Source of the DNA: Candidatus Anaerostipes excrementavium
GTDB taxonomy: Bacteria; Bacillota; Clostridia; Lachnospirales; Lachnospiraceae
Reading direction: 5' to 3'
Assembly: GCA_019114985.1 (NCBI GenBank)
Contig: DXEM01000027.1
Span: 62,001-126,000, forward strand
Length of the DNA stretch: 64,000 nt
Numbering within the stretch: position 1 is the stretch's first letter; each line of letters opens with the position of its first letter. This document shows positions 35,444 to 44,539 of the stretch, in pieces. The notes beneath the pieces are model-generated. The model saw nothing but the letters and a program-made list of their open reading frames with translations, was not told where the DNA came from and searched no databases. The translations under genes and the position numbers were made by a program.

Positions 35444-37114
35444 CTATATTTGATTCACCATGCATTCTTTTTTGTAAAACGCAATTCCATATTTTAGGAT
35501 ATCCTGATATCCTTCTTGTTTTAGAATTTCTTCATATTTATGATCCTCAATCTGACGAAGAGCTTCTCTGCATTTTTCTTCTAATTGTTGGTACGTTTTC
35601 GCTGTTTTTATTTCGATAATGACAGCTTTTCCTTTGACACTAGGATGCTTTATCAAAATATCCGGTCTTCCATTTCCGGATTCCCGATTCGATAAAACAA
35701 TATAATTTCCCATATTTTTTAACATACCTGCTAAAAATCCATGATAATAACTTTCTTGATAATCATAGAAACTGATCGTTTCCATCAAATTTTCAGACAA
35801 AATTTCCGCTATTTTTTCGCACTCTCCGTTTAGAATACTATCATAAAACGGCAATAATTCTTTTGCTTTGATCTGATCTTCAAACCAACGCAGCACCGTA
35901 TTTTTATAGATATAGAGAACTTCCGTATTGGGAATCGCCATTTCCATATAAATTGTCTCTCCATTTTGGCGCTCTTTCACTTTTTTCAAATAACCGGTGA
36001 ATAACAGAAAATTCCAAAGATTATCCTGGGTGGAATCCATATCATCATAGGTAATATCTTCATGAACAGGTTTTTCGATGGTATTCCCTGCGATTAACGC
36101 CTCAATTTCCTGCCTGACTGAAAGATCAGCTTTCTCCACAAGCGTCCGAACAATGCTGTTGGAGCTTGTATTCGACCAATAAGGTCTGCAAAACTCATTT
36201 CTATTTTTATAACATGAATTAATATAATTAATCACACTCCATGGGTTATATACCTCGGTATCTCCAAACTGATATCCATCATACCATATTTTCACTGTTT
36301 CTCTCTTTTGCTCCAAGCCATAATGACTGAGCATTTGATCTACTTCACTTTGTGTAAATCCAAAATGTTCCGCATAACTGCGATCCAAAATAGAAATGAT
36401 ATTCAGATTATTAAGTCCTGTAAAAATGGATTCTTTGCTGATTCGAAGACATCCTGTAATAACAGCAAATTCCAGAGTATCATTGGTTTTTAAAGCTGAC
36501 TCGAATAAAGATCGAATGAATGAGACCATTTCATTGTAAAATCCACAGAAATATGAATTTTCCAACGGTACATCATATTCATCGATCAAAATCACCGTTC
36601 GTTTTTCATAACAACTGCATAGACATTCTGAAAGGAACTGCAGCGCTGTGAGATACTCTTCTGGTTCTGCATTCCGATCCATAAAACGCTGATATTTTTT
36701 CTGTTCTTGTTTCGAATCCAATTGTTCTGCAATGTTGGAATGTCTCTTATATTCTCTTGCAATCTCTTCTTTTATACAATAAAAAGCATCTTCATAGCTT
36801 GCCTGCTTCATAGATTTAAATGACAGAGAAATAACCGGGTACCGGCCCATTTCTTTCTTATATATTTCTCCAGCCTCCATGATCTTTGTTCCCTCAAACA
36901 ATGTTCTGCGATCCTCATCAGATCTCTCAAAAAAATATCGCAGCATACTCATATTCAGGGTCTTCCCAAAGCGTCTCGGGCGGGTAAAAAGGGTTACTTT
37001 ACCTTTCAAATCCATAAGATCTTGGATCAATAACGTCTTATCGACATAATAGTAACCCTTTTCTATCATTTCTTTAAAATTTTCAATCCCTACAGGTAAT
37101 GGTGTCCAGCTCAT
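35444..37114 (-). CDS. AAA-ATPase-like protein with PD-(D/E)XK nuclease domain (DUF1703 type)
   Basis: This 556-residue protein starts with the family opening LPVGIENFKEMIEKGYYYVD and a Walker A in RPRRFGKTLNMS (about 46-57). The Walker B-like VILIDEYDVPL is near 175. The C terminus holds a PD-(D/E)XK nuclease core: GRPDILIKHPS around 478 and AVIIEIKTA around 493. Such proteins occur in many copies in gut Bacteroidetes and Clostridia and behave like mobile or selfish genes, but their role is not established. AAGGAGG precedes the ATG. It stands alone. Confidence 0.9.
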   Translation of the reverse strand: MSWTPLPVGIENFKEMIEKGYYYVDKTLLIQDLMDLKGKVTLFTRPRRFGKTLNMSMLRYFFERSDEDRRTLFEGTKIMEAGEIYKKEMGRYPVISLSFKSMKQASYEDAFYCIKEEIAREYKRHSNIAEQLDSKQEQKKYQRFMDRNAEPEEYLTALQFLSECLCSCYEKRTVILIDEYDVPLENSYFCGFYNEMVSFIRSLFESALKTNDTLEFAVITGCLRISKESIFTGLNNLNIISILDRSYAEHFGFTQSEVDQMLSHYGLEQKRETVKIWYDGYQFGDTEVYNPWSVINYINSCYKNRNEFCRPYWSNTSSNSIVRTLVEKADLSVRQEIEALIAGNTIEKPVHEDITYDDMDSTQDNLWNFLLFTGYLKKVKERQNGETIYMEMAIPNTEVLYIYKNTVLRWFEDQIKAKELLPFYDSILNGECEKIAEILSENLMETISFYDYQESYYHGFLAGMLKNMGNYIVLSNRESGNGRPDILIKHPSVKGKAVIIEIKTAKTYQQLEEKCREALRQIEDHKYEEILKQEGYQDILKYGIAFYKKECMVNQI

Positions 37115-37179
37115 AAAACACCTCCTTCACACCTTAGGCTTCTTTTGCGAAACCTTCTTATCTGATATTGTTTATTCTA

Positions 37180-37845
37180 CTACACTTTATCAAAACCGCG
37201 CAAGTCATCTGGGATTGAAGATGACAAATCCAACTGTTTCTTTAGCATTTCCACTGCCTTTTTTTCAATCCTGCTGACATATGACCTGGATATATCTAAT
37301 TTTTGTGCAACTTCCCTTTGTGTCATAGGTTTGGTTCCATATAATCCATATCTCATGATCAAGGTTTTCTTTTCCTTCGTTGGCTCCATCTCTTCGAGGA
37401 TCTGGTAGATTCTTTTAATTTTCTCATTTTGGTCAATTTTCTTGACCAGATCGATCTCCTCTGCTCCGAGAATATCCAGAAGATGAATCTCATTGCCTTC
37501 TTTATCTACCCCGATCGGTTCGTAAAGAGAGGTATCTTTTGAGGTCTTTCGTTCCTGCCGAAGCATCATCAGCAGCTCATTTTCAATACATCTTGACGCA
37601 TAGGTAACAAGCCGATGTCCTTTTTCCAATTTATAGGTGTTAATTGCCTTGATTAATCCAATCGTTCCTACAGATATCAAGTCGTCCTTATCTCGATCGA
37701 AATTATGATATTTTTTTACTATATGAGCAACCAGACGAAGATTATGTTCGACCAGCAGATTCCTTGCCTCCATATCTCCCTGATGGCTTAGTTCCAGATA
37801 GTGACGTTCCTCCTCCGGTGATAATGGTTCCAGAAATGCCTGCAA
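37180..37845 (-). CDS. sigK: Sporulation sigma factor SigK
   Basis: This sigma-70-family factor of about 222 residues has region 2 ([31 protein letters not shown] spread over 29-60) and region 4 with helix-turn-helix [20 protein letters not shown] near 173-192. It matches mother-cell SigK, which directs late spore-coat genes. No ATG is available: an in-frame stop lies six codons upstream and the only credible start is TTG at 37845. It therefore begins close to the mature N terminus and lacks the membrane pro-sequence of the Bacillus protein. The gene is uninterrupted by a skin-type element. A structured leader covers the ribosome site. Confidence 0.9.
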   Translation of the reverse strand: MQAFLEPLSPEEERHYLELSHQGDMEARNLLVEHNLRLVAHIVKKYHNFDRDKDDLISVGTIGLIKAINTYKLEKGHRLVTYASRCIENELLMMLRQERKTSKDTSLYEPIGVDKEGNEIHLLDILGAEEIDLVKKIDQNEKIKRIYQILEEMEPTKEKKTLIMRYGLYGTKPMTQREVAQKLDISRSYVSRIEKKAVEMLKKQLDLSSSIPDDLRGFDKV

Positions 37846-37847
37846 AA

Positions 37848-37909
37848 GAAAAGCACCCTTCTAAGCCTTTTTATCATATTATGATTTTCGGCTTCAAAAA
37901 GTGCTTTTC
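37848..37909 (-). promoter_or_regulatory. Three-tier hairpin before sigK
   Basis: Nested arms GAAAAGCAC/GTGCTTTTC, AAGCC/GGCTT and ATCATA/TATGAT form one long imperfect stem. The Shine-Dalgarno AGAAGGG lies in the internal loop of the 3' side and the TTG start follows 3 bases after the stem. The T-rich end (TTTTCTTTTG) also makes it a possible terminator of the upstream U32 gene. A CATAATAT element inside resembles the -10 box of SigE/SigK promoters. Confidence 0.5.
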
Positions 37910-37937
37910 CCTATGGATTCCCTAAAAATAAGATATC

Positions 37938-39161
37938 TTATTCTTTTCTTCTCAGTAAATATCCTTCTTTGATTTCCTGTCCAAAATCAACATAGATCAT
38001 TTGCTTTGGATGAGGCGCAGACTCCATGGATGTCCCATCCTCATCTTCGATTGCCTTTACCGTAACTTCCAGATTCGTTCCATCCGGAACCATAACTTCA
38101 ATTACCTCGCCGACAGAGAACTTATTTTTCTGTTCCAGCAATGCATATCCTTTCTCGTTATGTCCCTGTACAATCCCAATGTAAGTATAATTCTTAATAT
38201 ACGTATTATTATCATAAATCTGAGAGTTCTCATCGGTCTTTCCAAAATAAAATCCTGTTGTAAACTGACGGTAGGTGCATTTGGCAATCTCTTCTTTGTA
38301 GTATTCCATATTTGCCTTATATTTTTCTACAGACTCTTTGCAGTCATCGATGGCTTTTCTGTAAGTCCTTGCCACTGTGGCTACATATAGCGCTGTCTTC
38401 ATTCTTCCTTCAATCTTCAAGCTGTCGATTCCGGCATCCAGGATCTGATCGATGTACTCGATCATGCAAAGATCCTTTGAATTAAAGATATAAGTCCCTC
38501 TCTCATTTTCATAAACCGGCAAATATTCTCCCGGTCTTGTCTCCTCCATGACTGCGTATTTCCATCGGCATGGATGCGTACATTCTCCATTGTTGGCATT
38601 GCGTCCGGTAAAATAATTGCTTAGCAAACAACGCCCGGAGTGAGAAATACACATTGCGCCATGAACAAAAGACTCTATTTCCATATCTTCCGGTATATTG
38701 CGGCGGATCTCTTTGATTTCTTCCAATGATAACTCTCTTGCAGATACGACCCTGGAAGCGCCTTGCTGATACCAGAAATTATAAGTTGCATAATTGGTGC
38801 TGTTGGCCTGTGTACTAATATGCCGTTCAATCTCCGGACAAACTTCTTTGGCAATCATAAAAACACCCGGATCTGATATGATCAGCGCGTCTGGCTCTAT
38901 TTCCTTTAATTCCCGGAAATATTCCCGAATTCCTTCCAAATCTCCATTATGAGCCACAATATTTGCTGTGATATAGACTTTTGCCCCATGTTCATGAGCA
39001 AAAGCAATTCCTTCTTTTACATCTTCCATGGAAAAATTCTTTGCCTTTGCCCGCAGGCCATACATCTCTCCCCCGATATAGACCGCATCGGCCCCGTACA
39101 AGACCGCGGTCTTTAAAACTTCCAAATTACTTGCAGGGATCAATAATTCACTTTCTCTCAT
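37938..39161 (-). CDS. U32 peptidase-family tRNA hydroxylation protein (TrhP/YrrO-like)
   Basis: This 407-residue U32-family protein has the core motif ESFVHGAMCISHSGRCLLSNY near residues 163-183 and later cysteines in GECTHPCRWK, which are expected cluster ligands. Bacillus and E. coli relatives are required to form 5-hydroxyuridine at tRNA position 34. The gene overlaps the upstream methyltransferase gene by 14 bases. In Bacillus the same order (yrrL, yrrM/trmR, yrrN, yrrO) makes 5-methoxyuridine. Here a single U32 gene follows the methyltransferase. Confidence 0.88.
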   Translation of the reverse strand: MRESELLIPASNLEVLKTAVLYGADAVYIGGEMYGLRAKAKNFSMEDVKEGIAFAHEHGAKVYITANIVAHNGDLEGIREYFRELKEIEPDALIISDPGVFMIAKEVCPEIERHISTQANSTNYATYNFWYQQGASRVVSARELSLEEIKEIRRNIPEDMEIESFVHGAMCISHSGRCLLSNYFTGRNANNGECTHPCRWKYAVMEETRPGEYLPVYENERGTYIFNSKDLCMIEYIDQILDAGIDSLKIEGRMKTALYVATVARTYRKAIDDCKESVEKYKANMEYYKEEIAKCTYRQFTTGFYFGKTDENSQIYDNNTYIKNYTYIGIVQGHNEKGYALLEQKNKFSVGEVIEVMVPDGTNLEVTVKAIEDEDGTSMESAPHPKQMIYVDFGQEIKEGYLLRRKE

Positions 39162-39813
39162 TGGTTTCTCCTGTCTTTTTGCTGATTGCTACCCCGTCTC
39201 CTACTGTGAGGATCACGGTATCCAGTACACTGCAGTTCTTTATCTGATACAGAAAATCCCGCATTCTTTTATGAATCGTCCGGTCTCGCCGTTCGATTGC
39301 GTACCTTGATTTTGCTACATCTCCATCTTGGAGAACATTATCTGATACGAAAAGACCTCCCGGGGCTAACAGCCGCAATACATCTTCCAAAAAATAGATA
39401 TATTGTCCTTTGGCCGCATCCATAAAAATAAAATCGAACGAGTCGTCGATTTTCGCTAATATCTCTGCGGCATCCCCCTCTAAAAGAGTGATTCTGTCTT
39501 CCCGCCCAAGATTCCTGATATTCTCTTTTGCTTTCCGAATCCTTTTCTCATTCCGTTCAATGGTAACAACACTTCCGCCCTGTGGCTGGAATTCGTTCAT
39601 ATAAAGAGCGGAGAATCCGACTGCCGTTCCAATCTCCAAGATCTTCATCGGACGAGTCAGTGAGACCAACATTCGAAGCAGCTCTTTCGTCTCCGGTTTT
39701 ACGATCGGTACATGCCCTTCCCTGGCTTCCTCCTGAATTCGATAAAATTCCTCATTCGCATCATCATGAATCAGGGAACGAAGATAATCTGTAATATTCG
39801 CATCTACAATCAT
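39148..39813 (-). CDS. trmR: tRNA 5-hydroxyuridine methyltransferase, TrmR-like O-methyltransferase
   Basis: This class I SAM-dependent O-methyltransferase of about 221 residues has the SAM loop ILEIGTAVGFSALYM near residue 59, metal-binding DAAKGQY near 130 and LVSDNVL-type segment near 154 (LFVSDNVLQDG). TrmR methylates 5-hydroxyuridine-34 of tRNA to 5-methoxyuridine. The start at 39813 has GAGGAGAAG upstream and overlaps the stop of the preceding gene as ATGA; an in-frame start 33 bases earlier is weaker. Synteny with the U32 gene supports this assignment over a generic catechol methyltransferase. Confidence 0.85.
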   Translation of the reverse strand: MIVDANITDYLRSLIHDDANEEFYRIQEEAREGHVPIVKPETKELLRMLVSLTRPMKILEIGTAVGFSALYMNEFQPQGGSVVTIERNEKRIRKAKENIRNLGREDRITLLEGDAAEILAKIDDSFDFIFMDAAKGQYIYFLEDVLRLLAPGGLFVSDNVLQDGDVAKSRYAIERRDRTIHKRMRDFLYQIKNCSVLDTVILTVGDGVAISKKTGETNERK

Positions 39814-40196
39814 TCTAGCTTCTCCTCTGTTTCCTGCTCTCCGCATAAGATTGCCATGATATCATCCATTCCCTGGGACTGGTAAAAAACATAAGTCCCG
39901 GGAATGAATGTTTCATTTTTAAACTCTGAAAAGTATTTTCGAACCCGAAATCGAATCGTTCCATTGATCAGCTTCTTGTCTTTCAGCTGTTTGGCAACCT
40001 CTGCTTCTGAGTCATCTTTTCTGACCACGACTTCAATTGCTTGATTTCCATGACTGTCATATGCAGGATTGGAAAATGCGTCCTGCGCCACAACATATGC
40101 CCAATAAAAAATAGCGAAAATCGAGCATATGAGCAAGACGCCTCCCATTGTTCGAAAAAACAAGCGGACATGTTCTGATATATATAGTTTCTTCAT
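39810..40196 (-). CDS. Short MltG/YceG-like membrane protein without the catalytic domain
   Basis: This 128-residue protein has a transmembrane segment (about 16-37) and then a LysM-like domain resembling the N-terminal part of the endolytic transglycosylase MltG (AEVAKQLKDKKLINGTIRFRVRKYF, then FIPGTYVFYQSQGMDDIM). The large catalytic domain with its glutamate is missing, and the frame ends by normal overlap with trmR (ATGA) rather than by a break. Its position matches yrrL/mltG of Bacillus. It may be a non-catalytic adaptor for cell-wall synthesis. Confidence 0.7.
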   Translation of the reverse strand: MKKLYISEHVRLFFRTMGGVLLICSIFAIFYWAYVVAQDAFSNPAYDSHGNQAIEVVVRKDDSEAEVAKQLKDKKLINGTIRFRVRKYFSEFKNETFIPGTYVFYQSQGMDDIMAILCGEQETEEKLE

Positions 40197-40227
40197 CTTG
40201 TTCTTACACCCCCGCCTGGTTCCTGTC

Positions 40228-42024
40228 TTATACTTCCGTAATAATCGGAAGGATCATAGGATTTCGTTTCGTATTCTTCCAAATATAATTGCTCAAGGAT
40301 TCTTTGATGCTGTTTTTGATTCTGGACCAATCCGAAATATTTCGTTCCATGCACTCTTCAACGGCTGCCAAAGCTACCTCCCTGGCTCCTTCCATCAATG
40401 ATTCGGACTCTCTGACATAGACAAATCCTCGTGATACGATATCCGGACCTGCAAGAATCTGATTGCCATGGCGCTGCAGGGTAACTGTCGCAATAATTAA
40501 GCCATTTTGTGACAGCATTTTACGATCGTTGAGGACGATATTTCCTACATCTCCGACACCCAGACCATCCACCAGAATTCCTCCGGCCTGTACTTTTCCG
40601 GTAACTTTGCCCTGACGTTTGTTTAATTCAAGAACATCACCTTCCGACAGTACGAAGACTTTCTCTTTTGGAATTCCCATCTCTTCAGCCAGTTCGCTGT
40701 GACGCATCAAATGACGATATTCTCCATGAACCGGAATCGCATATTTCGGCTTTGTCAGCGCATAAATCAGACGAATCTCTTCTCTGCAGGCATGTCCGGA
40801 AACATGCGTATCCTGAAATACGACTTTGGCGCCTTTGACTGCCAGTTCATTCATAATCTTTGATACATTTTTTTCATTTCCAGGAATCGGACTGGAACTG
40901 AAGATAATCGTGTCCGTTGGTACAATTGATATTTTCCTATGAGTTGAGTTCGCCATACGGGATAATGCAGCCATCTGTTCTCCCTGGCTTCCTGTTGTAA
41001 TTAAAACAATCTGATCATCCGGATAATTTCTAATTTGATCCGTTTCAATTAAAGTATTCTTTGGGATCTTTAAATACCCCAATTCAGAAGCAGTGGTGAT
41101 AATATTCACCATGCTCCTTCCTTCCACTGCAACCTTTCTTCCGTACTTATGCGCAGAATTGATGATATGCTGCACACGGTCTACATTGGAAGCAAATGTC
41201 GCAATGATCATGCGTCCTTTCAAATGTTCTGCAAATATGCCGTCCAGACGCTTTCCTACATTCTTTTCCGATAACGTATAACCTTGTCGTTCTGCATTGG
41301 TGCTGTCCGCCATCAGCGCCAGCACGCCCTTGCTTCCGAGCTCCGCAAACTTCGCAAGATCGATCGCCTCTCCAAACAGAGGTGTATGGTCGATCTTAAA
41401 ATCGCCGGTATGCACAATGACACCTGCCGGCGTCGTGATCGCCAGCGCTGCCGCATCCGCAATGCTGTGATTGGTCTTAATAAATTCGACTTCAAAAATT
41501 CCCAATTTGACCTTGTCGCCATGAGCGACAACGTTCTTCTGGATTCTTTCTGAAATTCCGTGCTCTTTTAATTTGTTGTCAATCAAAGCCATCGTAAGCT
41601 TCGTTGCGTAGATCGGAACATTTAATTCCTTTTCAACATAAGGAATCGCTCCAATATGATCCTCATGCCCATGAGTAATCACAAGACCGCGAATCTTCTT
41701 GGCATTCTCTTTCAGATATGTGATATCCGGTATCACCAGATCGATTCCAAGCATATCTTCATCAGGAAACGCAAGACCGCAGTCTACAATCAAAATCTGA
41801 TTGTTGCACTCGAACGCCGTGATATTCATTCCAATCTGCCCAAGTCCTCCAAGCGGTATGATCTTTACCGAACTTGGCTTCTTGCGGCCTGCTCCATTGC
41901 GGCGTCCCCTTGTCTGATTATAGTGATTTCTATTGTTATTGTTATACGTTCTTTTAACTTTCGTACTAATCTCGTTCTTTTTTCTTACTACAAGCTGTCC
42001 TTGCTGCTGTTGATTGTCCTTCAA
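40228..42024 (-). CDS. rnj: Ribonuclease J
   Basis: This protein of about 598 residues is a metallo-beta-lactamase/beta-CASP RNase with 5'-3' exonuclease and endonuclease activity in mRNA decay. The metal motif THGHEDHIGAIPY lies near residue 84. The beta-CASP signatures GSQGEQMAAL and VSGHACREE and a C-terminal domain follow. A basic, Asn/Gln-rich N-terminal tail of about 55 residues precedes the catalytic core. The frame opens with TTG at 42057, but TTG at 42024 has GGAGGAAG 7 bases upstream and is the better start. Confidence 0.93.
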   Translation of the reverse strand: MKDNQQQQGQLVVRKKNEISTKVKRTYNNNNRNHYNQTRGRRNGAGRKKPSSVKIIPLGGLGQIGMNITAFECNNQILIVDCGLAFPDEDMLGIDLVIPDITYLKENAKKIRGLVITHGHEDHIGAIPYVEKELNVPIYATKLTMALIDNKLKEHGISERIQKNVVAHGDKVKLGIFEVEFIKTNHSIADAAALAITTPAGVIVHTGDFKIDHTPLFGEAIDLAKFAELGSKGVLALMADSTNAERQGYTLSEKNVGKRLDGIFAEHLKGRMIIATFASNVDRVQHIINSAHKYGRKVAVEGRSMVNIITTASELGYLKIPKNTLIETDQIRNYPDDQIVLITTGSQGEQMAALSRMANSTHRKISIVPTDTIIFSSSPIPGNEKNVSKIMNELAVKGAKVVFQDTHVSGHACREEIRLIYALTKPKYAIPVHGEYRHLMRHSELAEEMGIPKEKVFVLSEGDVLELNKRQGKVTGKVQAGGILVDGLGVGDVGNIVLNDRKMLSQNGLIIATVTLQRHGNQILAGPDIVSRGFVYVRESESLMEGAREVALAAVEECMERNISDWSRIKNSIKESLSNYIWKNTKRNPMILPIITEV

Positions 42025-42066
42025 AGTTCTTCCTCCATCTTTCCTCCGGAGTGACAATCGATTGTT

Positions 42067-42333
42067 TTATAATCTTACTTCAAACTCATCTGTTAATTCA
42101 TTGAAGATGCTTGAAATCATCTTCAATTCTTCTTCGTCCTCTACGAACTCATAGGAAACCATATCATCTTCCAGTTCTGCTTCTTTCATGATCATAACGA
42201 CACCGTCATCATCCATGGAATCTGCTGTTAAAAGGTAATTCTTTCCGGCTAACGTTGTCTGTTCTAAGACATATAATTCGATCTCATTGCCTTCATCATC
42301 CAAAAGAAGTATCTGATTCTCATTCTTTCCCAT
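42067..42333 (-). CDS. DUF1292 family protein (YrzB-like)
   Basis: This acidic protein of 88 residues has the family pattern ILLLDDEGNEIELYVLEQTT followed by NYLLTADSM and a Glu/Asp-rich C-terminal half. Function unknown. The start was set at 42333 (MGKNENQ) because AAGGAT/AAGGAC lies upstream and this avoids overlapping ruvX; the longer frame starts inside ruvX. Synteny with ruvX and IreB is conserved across Firmicutes. Confidence 0.88.
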   Translation of the reverse strand: MGKNENQILLLDDEGNEIELYVLEQTTLAGKNYLLTADSMDDDGVVMIMKEAELEDDMVSYEFVEDEEELKMISSIFNELTDEFEVRL

Positions 42334-42343
42334 CTGTCTGTCC

Positions 42344-42769
42344 TTATCCTTCCCGGCGGGAATCCAAATATCCCTGCAAAATGAAAGACGCAGCGATCTG
42401 ATCAATCACTTTCTTGCGGTTTTCCCGTCTTACTCCGCTTTCCATCAGCACCCTCTCAGATGCGACCGTCGTAAGTCTCTCGTCCCATAAAATCACAGGA
42501 ATGTTAATACGCCGCACTAAAGCATCGCGGAAATCAATCGCAGCATCTCCCCGTTCGCCTATCGTATTATTCATGTTCTTTGGGAAACCAAGGACAATGG
42601 TCTCTGCCCCATATTCTCTGACCAGCTCTTCAATCCTTGCATAAGTTCTGCGAAGCTTGTTCTCATCCTTACGCTTGATCGTCTCCAACGGCTGAGCCGT
42701 CAATCCAAGCTCATCACTTACGGCAACGCCCACTGTCTTTGTTCCGTAATCCAATCCCAGTATTCTCAT
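42344..42769 (-). CDS. ruvX: Holliday junction resolvase RuvX (YqgF)
   Basis: This 141-residue RNase H-fold protein has the N-terminal [16 protein letters not shown] metal-binding aspartate, a middle [12 protein letters not shown] loop and the DERLTT motif near residue 96 with conserved Asp/Glu. Members act on Holliday junctions or in 16S rRNA processing. It lies 12 bases after the IreB-like gene and just before DUF1292, the standard order. Confidence 0.93.
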   Translation of the reverse strand: MRILGLDYGTKTVGVAVSDELGLTAQPLETIKRKDENKLRRTYARIEELVREYGAETIVLGFPKNMNNTIGERGDAAIDFRDALVRRINIPVILWDERLTTVASERVLMESGVRRENRKKVIDQIAASFILQGYLDSRREG

Positions 42770-42781
42770 AGCAAGTCCGTC

Positions 42782-43036
42782 TTATCGAAGCTTCGTGTCA
42801 ATATAGTTCTCGATCAGAGCCTCTATGATCTCATCACGTTCCACTTTATTGATGATGCTTCTGGCATTCTTATGACTGGTAATATACGTAGGATCTCCTG
42901 ACATAATATATCCTACCATCTGATTCACAGGATTATAACCTTTTTCCTGCAATGCTTCATATACACGCGCCAGGATCATGTGTACATCAAGCTCTTCTTT
43001 TACAACCGAAAAATGTTGTGTACGATTGTTATCCAT
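42782..43036 (-). CDS. IreB-family regulatory phosphoprotein (DUF965)
   Basis: This protein of about 84 residues carries the IreB signature [24 protein letters not shown] spread over residues 26-49 and [13 protein letters not shown] at the end. In Enterococcus IreB is a substrate of the kinase IreK and affects cephalosporin resistance. An alternative GTG start lies 9 bases upstream. It heads the ruvX-DUF1292-RNase J run. Confidence 0.9.
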   Translation of the reverse strand: MDNNRTQHFSVVKEELDVHMILARVYEALQEKGYNPVNQMVGYIMSGDPTYITSHKNARSIINKVERDEIIEALIENYIDTKLR

Positions 43037-43126
43037 AATTATCACGTCCCTTTCATGTATTCTTATTCTAATATAAAAATTTTAAAATAGCAATGGGAAA
43101 ACAAAAAATTTCACTCATGCTTTACA

Positions 43127-44455
43127 TTATTTCTCTTCCGGAGCCAATCTGCCTTTCACATATCCATCCGGAGAGATGGTTTCTAATTGCACATTTACCA
43201 TCTGATTTTCCAGATCCGTTTCGCTGTATACAGCTGTTTTCACATATTCCCGCGTATGCCCGGTATACCAATTCTTGCTTCCATGCACTTCTTCCTCTAT
43301 AAGGATTTCTTTGGTCTGCCCAAGCTGCGCTTTCTCAAACGCCTCCTGATGATTTCTTGACATTTCCAAAAGAATATCGCTGCGCTTTGCTTTGATCTGA
43401 TCCGGTACTTGATCCTGCATCTTTGCAGCGCGGGTTCCTTTGCGGATCGAATATTTAAAAATATGCATCTCATACAGACAGATTTCTTCCAGGAACTTTC
43501 TTGTTTCCTCAAATTCTTCCTCGGTCTCTCCCGGGAATCCTACAATGATATCTGTTGTCAGCGCCGGCTGATCGAAATACTGACGGATCATCCTGCATTT
43601 TTCCCGGATTTCTTCTGTCGTATATTTGCGGTTCATCCGTTTTAACACGGTATCACATCCGCTTTGCAGAGACAAATGAAAATGCGGACAGAATTTTTCC
43701 AGGCGGCTAAGTCTGCGAAGCACATCTTCCGTAATAAAGCCAGGTTCCAAGGAACCTAAACGGATTCGTCTGACGCCATCTATCTTTGAAATCTCTTCCA
43801 GAAGATCAATCAATCGAATCTCTCCCAAATCCGTCCCATAGGAAGTCACATGAATCCCTGTAATGACAAATTCCTGATATCCTTTTCCTGCCAGTCCCCG
43901 GATTTCTTCCAACACGTCTTCTTTTCTTCTGCTGCGGACCCTTCCTCTGGCATAAGGAATAATGCAGTAAGAACAGAACTGATTACAGCCGTCCTGTACT
44001 TTGATATAAGCCCTTGTATGGGAATTCAAATGATCGACATGGAGTTCTTCATACTCCCGGTCAGAAGCGATATCCAATACCTCTGTCTCAGGTTTCTCGT
44101 TTGGCTGATATTCCTCAAGGATCTTAATCAGATCTTTCTTTTTATTATTTCCAATAATCAGATCGATATGTCCGTCTGCTATAAGTTCTTCTTTTCCGAC
44201 CTGGGCATAACACCCCACCGCCACGACGACCACATCCGGATTTTTTCGCTTTGCACGATGAAGCATCTGTCTTGATTTCCGCTCTGCCATATTGGTAACG
44301 GAACAGGTATTTACGATATAAATATCCGTTTTTTCTTTTGTACTTACAATGGAGACTCCTGCCTCCTGAAGCATCGCGCACATAGCATCTGTCTCATACT
44401 GATTCACTTTGCAGCCCAGTGTAACAATGGATGCTTTTTTCCCATATATCTTCAT
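43127..44455 (-). CDS. mtaB: tRNA threonylcarbamoyladenosine methylthiotransferase MtaB
   Basis: This 442-residue radical-SAM methylthiotransferase converts t6A37 to ms2t6A37 in tRNA. The N-terminal cluster domain has TLGCKVNQYET (C near 14), NTCSVTN and VGCYAQ. The radical-SAM motif CNQFCSYCIIPYARGR lies near residues 156-171. A C-terminal TRAM domain follows. Length and the TLGCKVNQ form fit MtaB rather than MiaB or RimO. It ends the run of tRNA-modification genes upstream of IreB. Confidence 0.93.
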   Translation of the reverse strand: MKIYGKKASIVTLGCKVNQYETDAMCAMLQEAGVSIVSTKEKTDIYIVNTCSVTNMAERKSRQMLHRAKRKNPDVVVVAVGCYAQVGKEELIADGHIDLIIGNNKKKDLIKILEEYQPNEKPETEVLDIASDREYEELHVDHLNSHTRAYIKVQDGCNQFCSYCIIPYARGRVRSRRKEDVLEEIRGLAGKGYQEFVITGIHVTSYGTDLGEIRLIDLLEEISKIDGVRRIRLGSLEPGFITEDVLRRLSRLEKFCPHFHLSLQSGCDTVLKRMNRKYTTEEIREKCRMIRQYFDQPALTTDIIVGFPGETEEEFEETRKFLEEICLYEMHIFKYSIRKGTRAAKMQDQVPDQIKAKRSDILLEMSRNHQEAFEKAQLGQTKEILIEEEVHGSKNWYTGHTREYVKTAVYSETDLENQMVNVQLETISPDGYVKGRLAPEEK

Positions 44456-44539
44456 AAAGATTCCTTTCTATTGACATTTTTATGAAATGCGAGTACACTA
44501 TCCATGAATTCTGAAATCAACACCTACAAGGAGTTTTTT

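Noticed and set aside
37180-37845. sigK split by a skin-type prophage element
   Set aside because: Regions 2 and 4 lie in one continuous frame of normal length and no recombinase gene is nearby.
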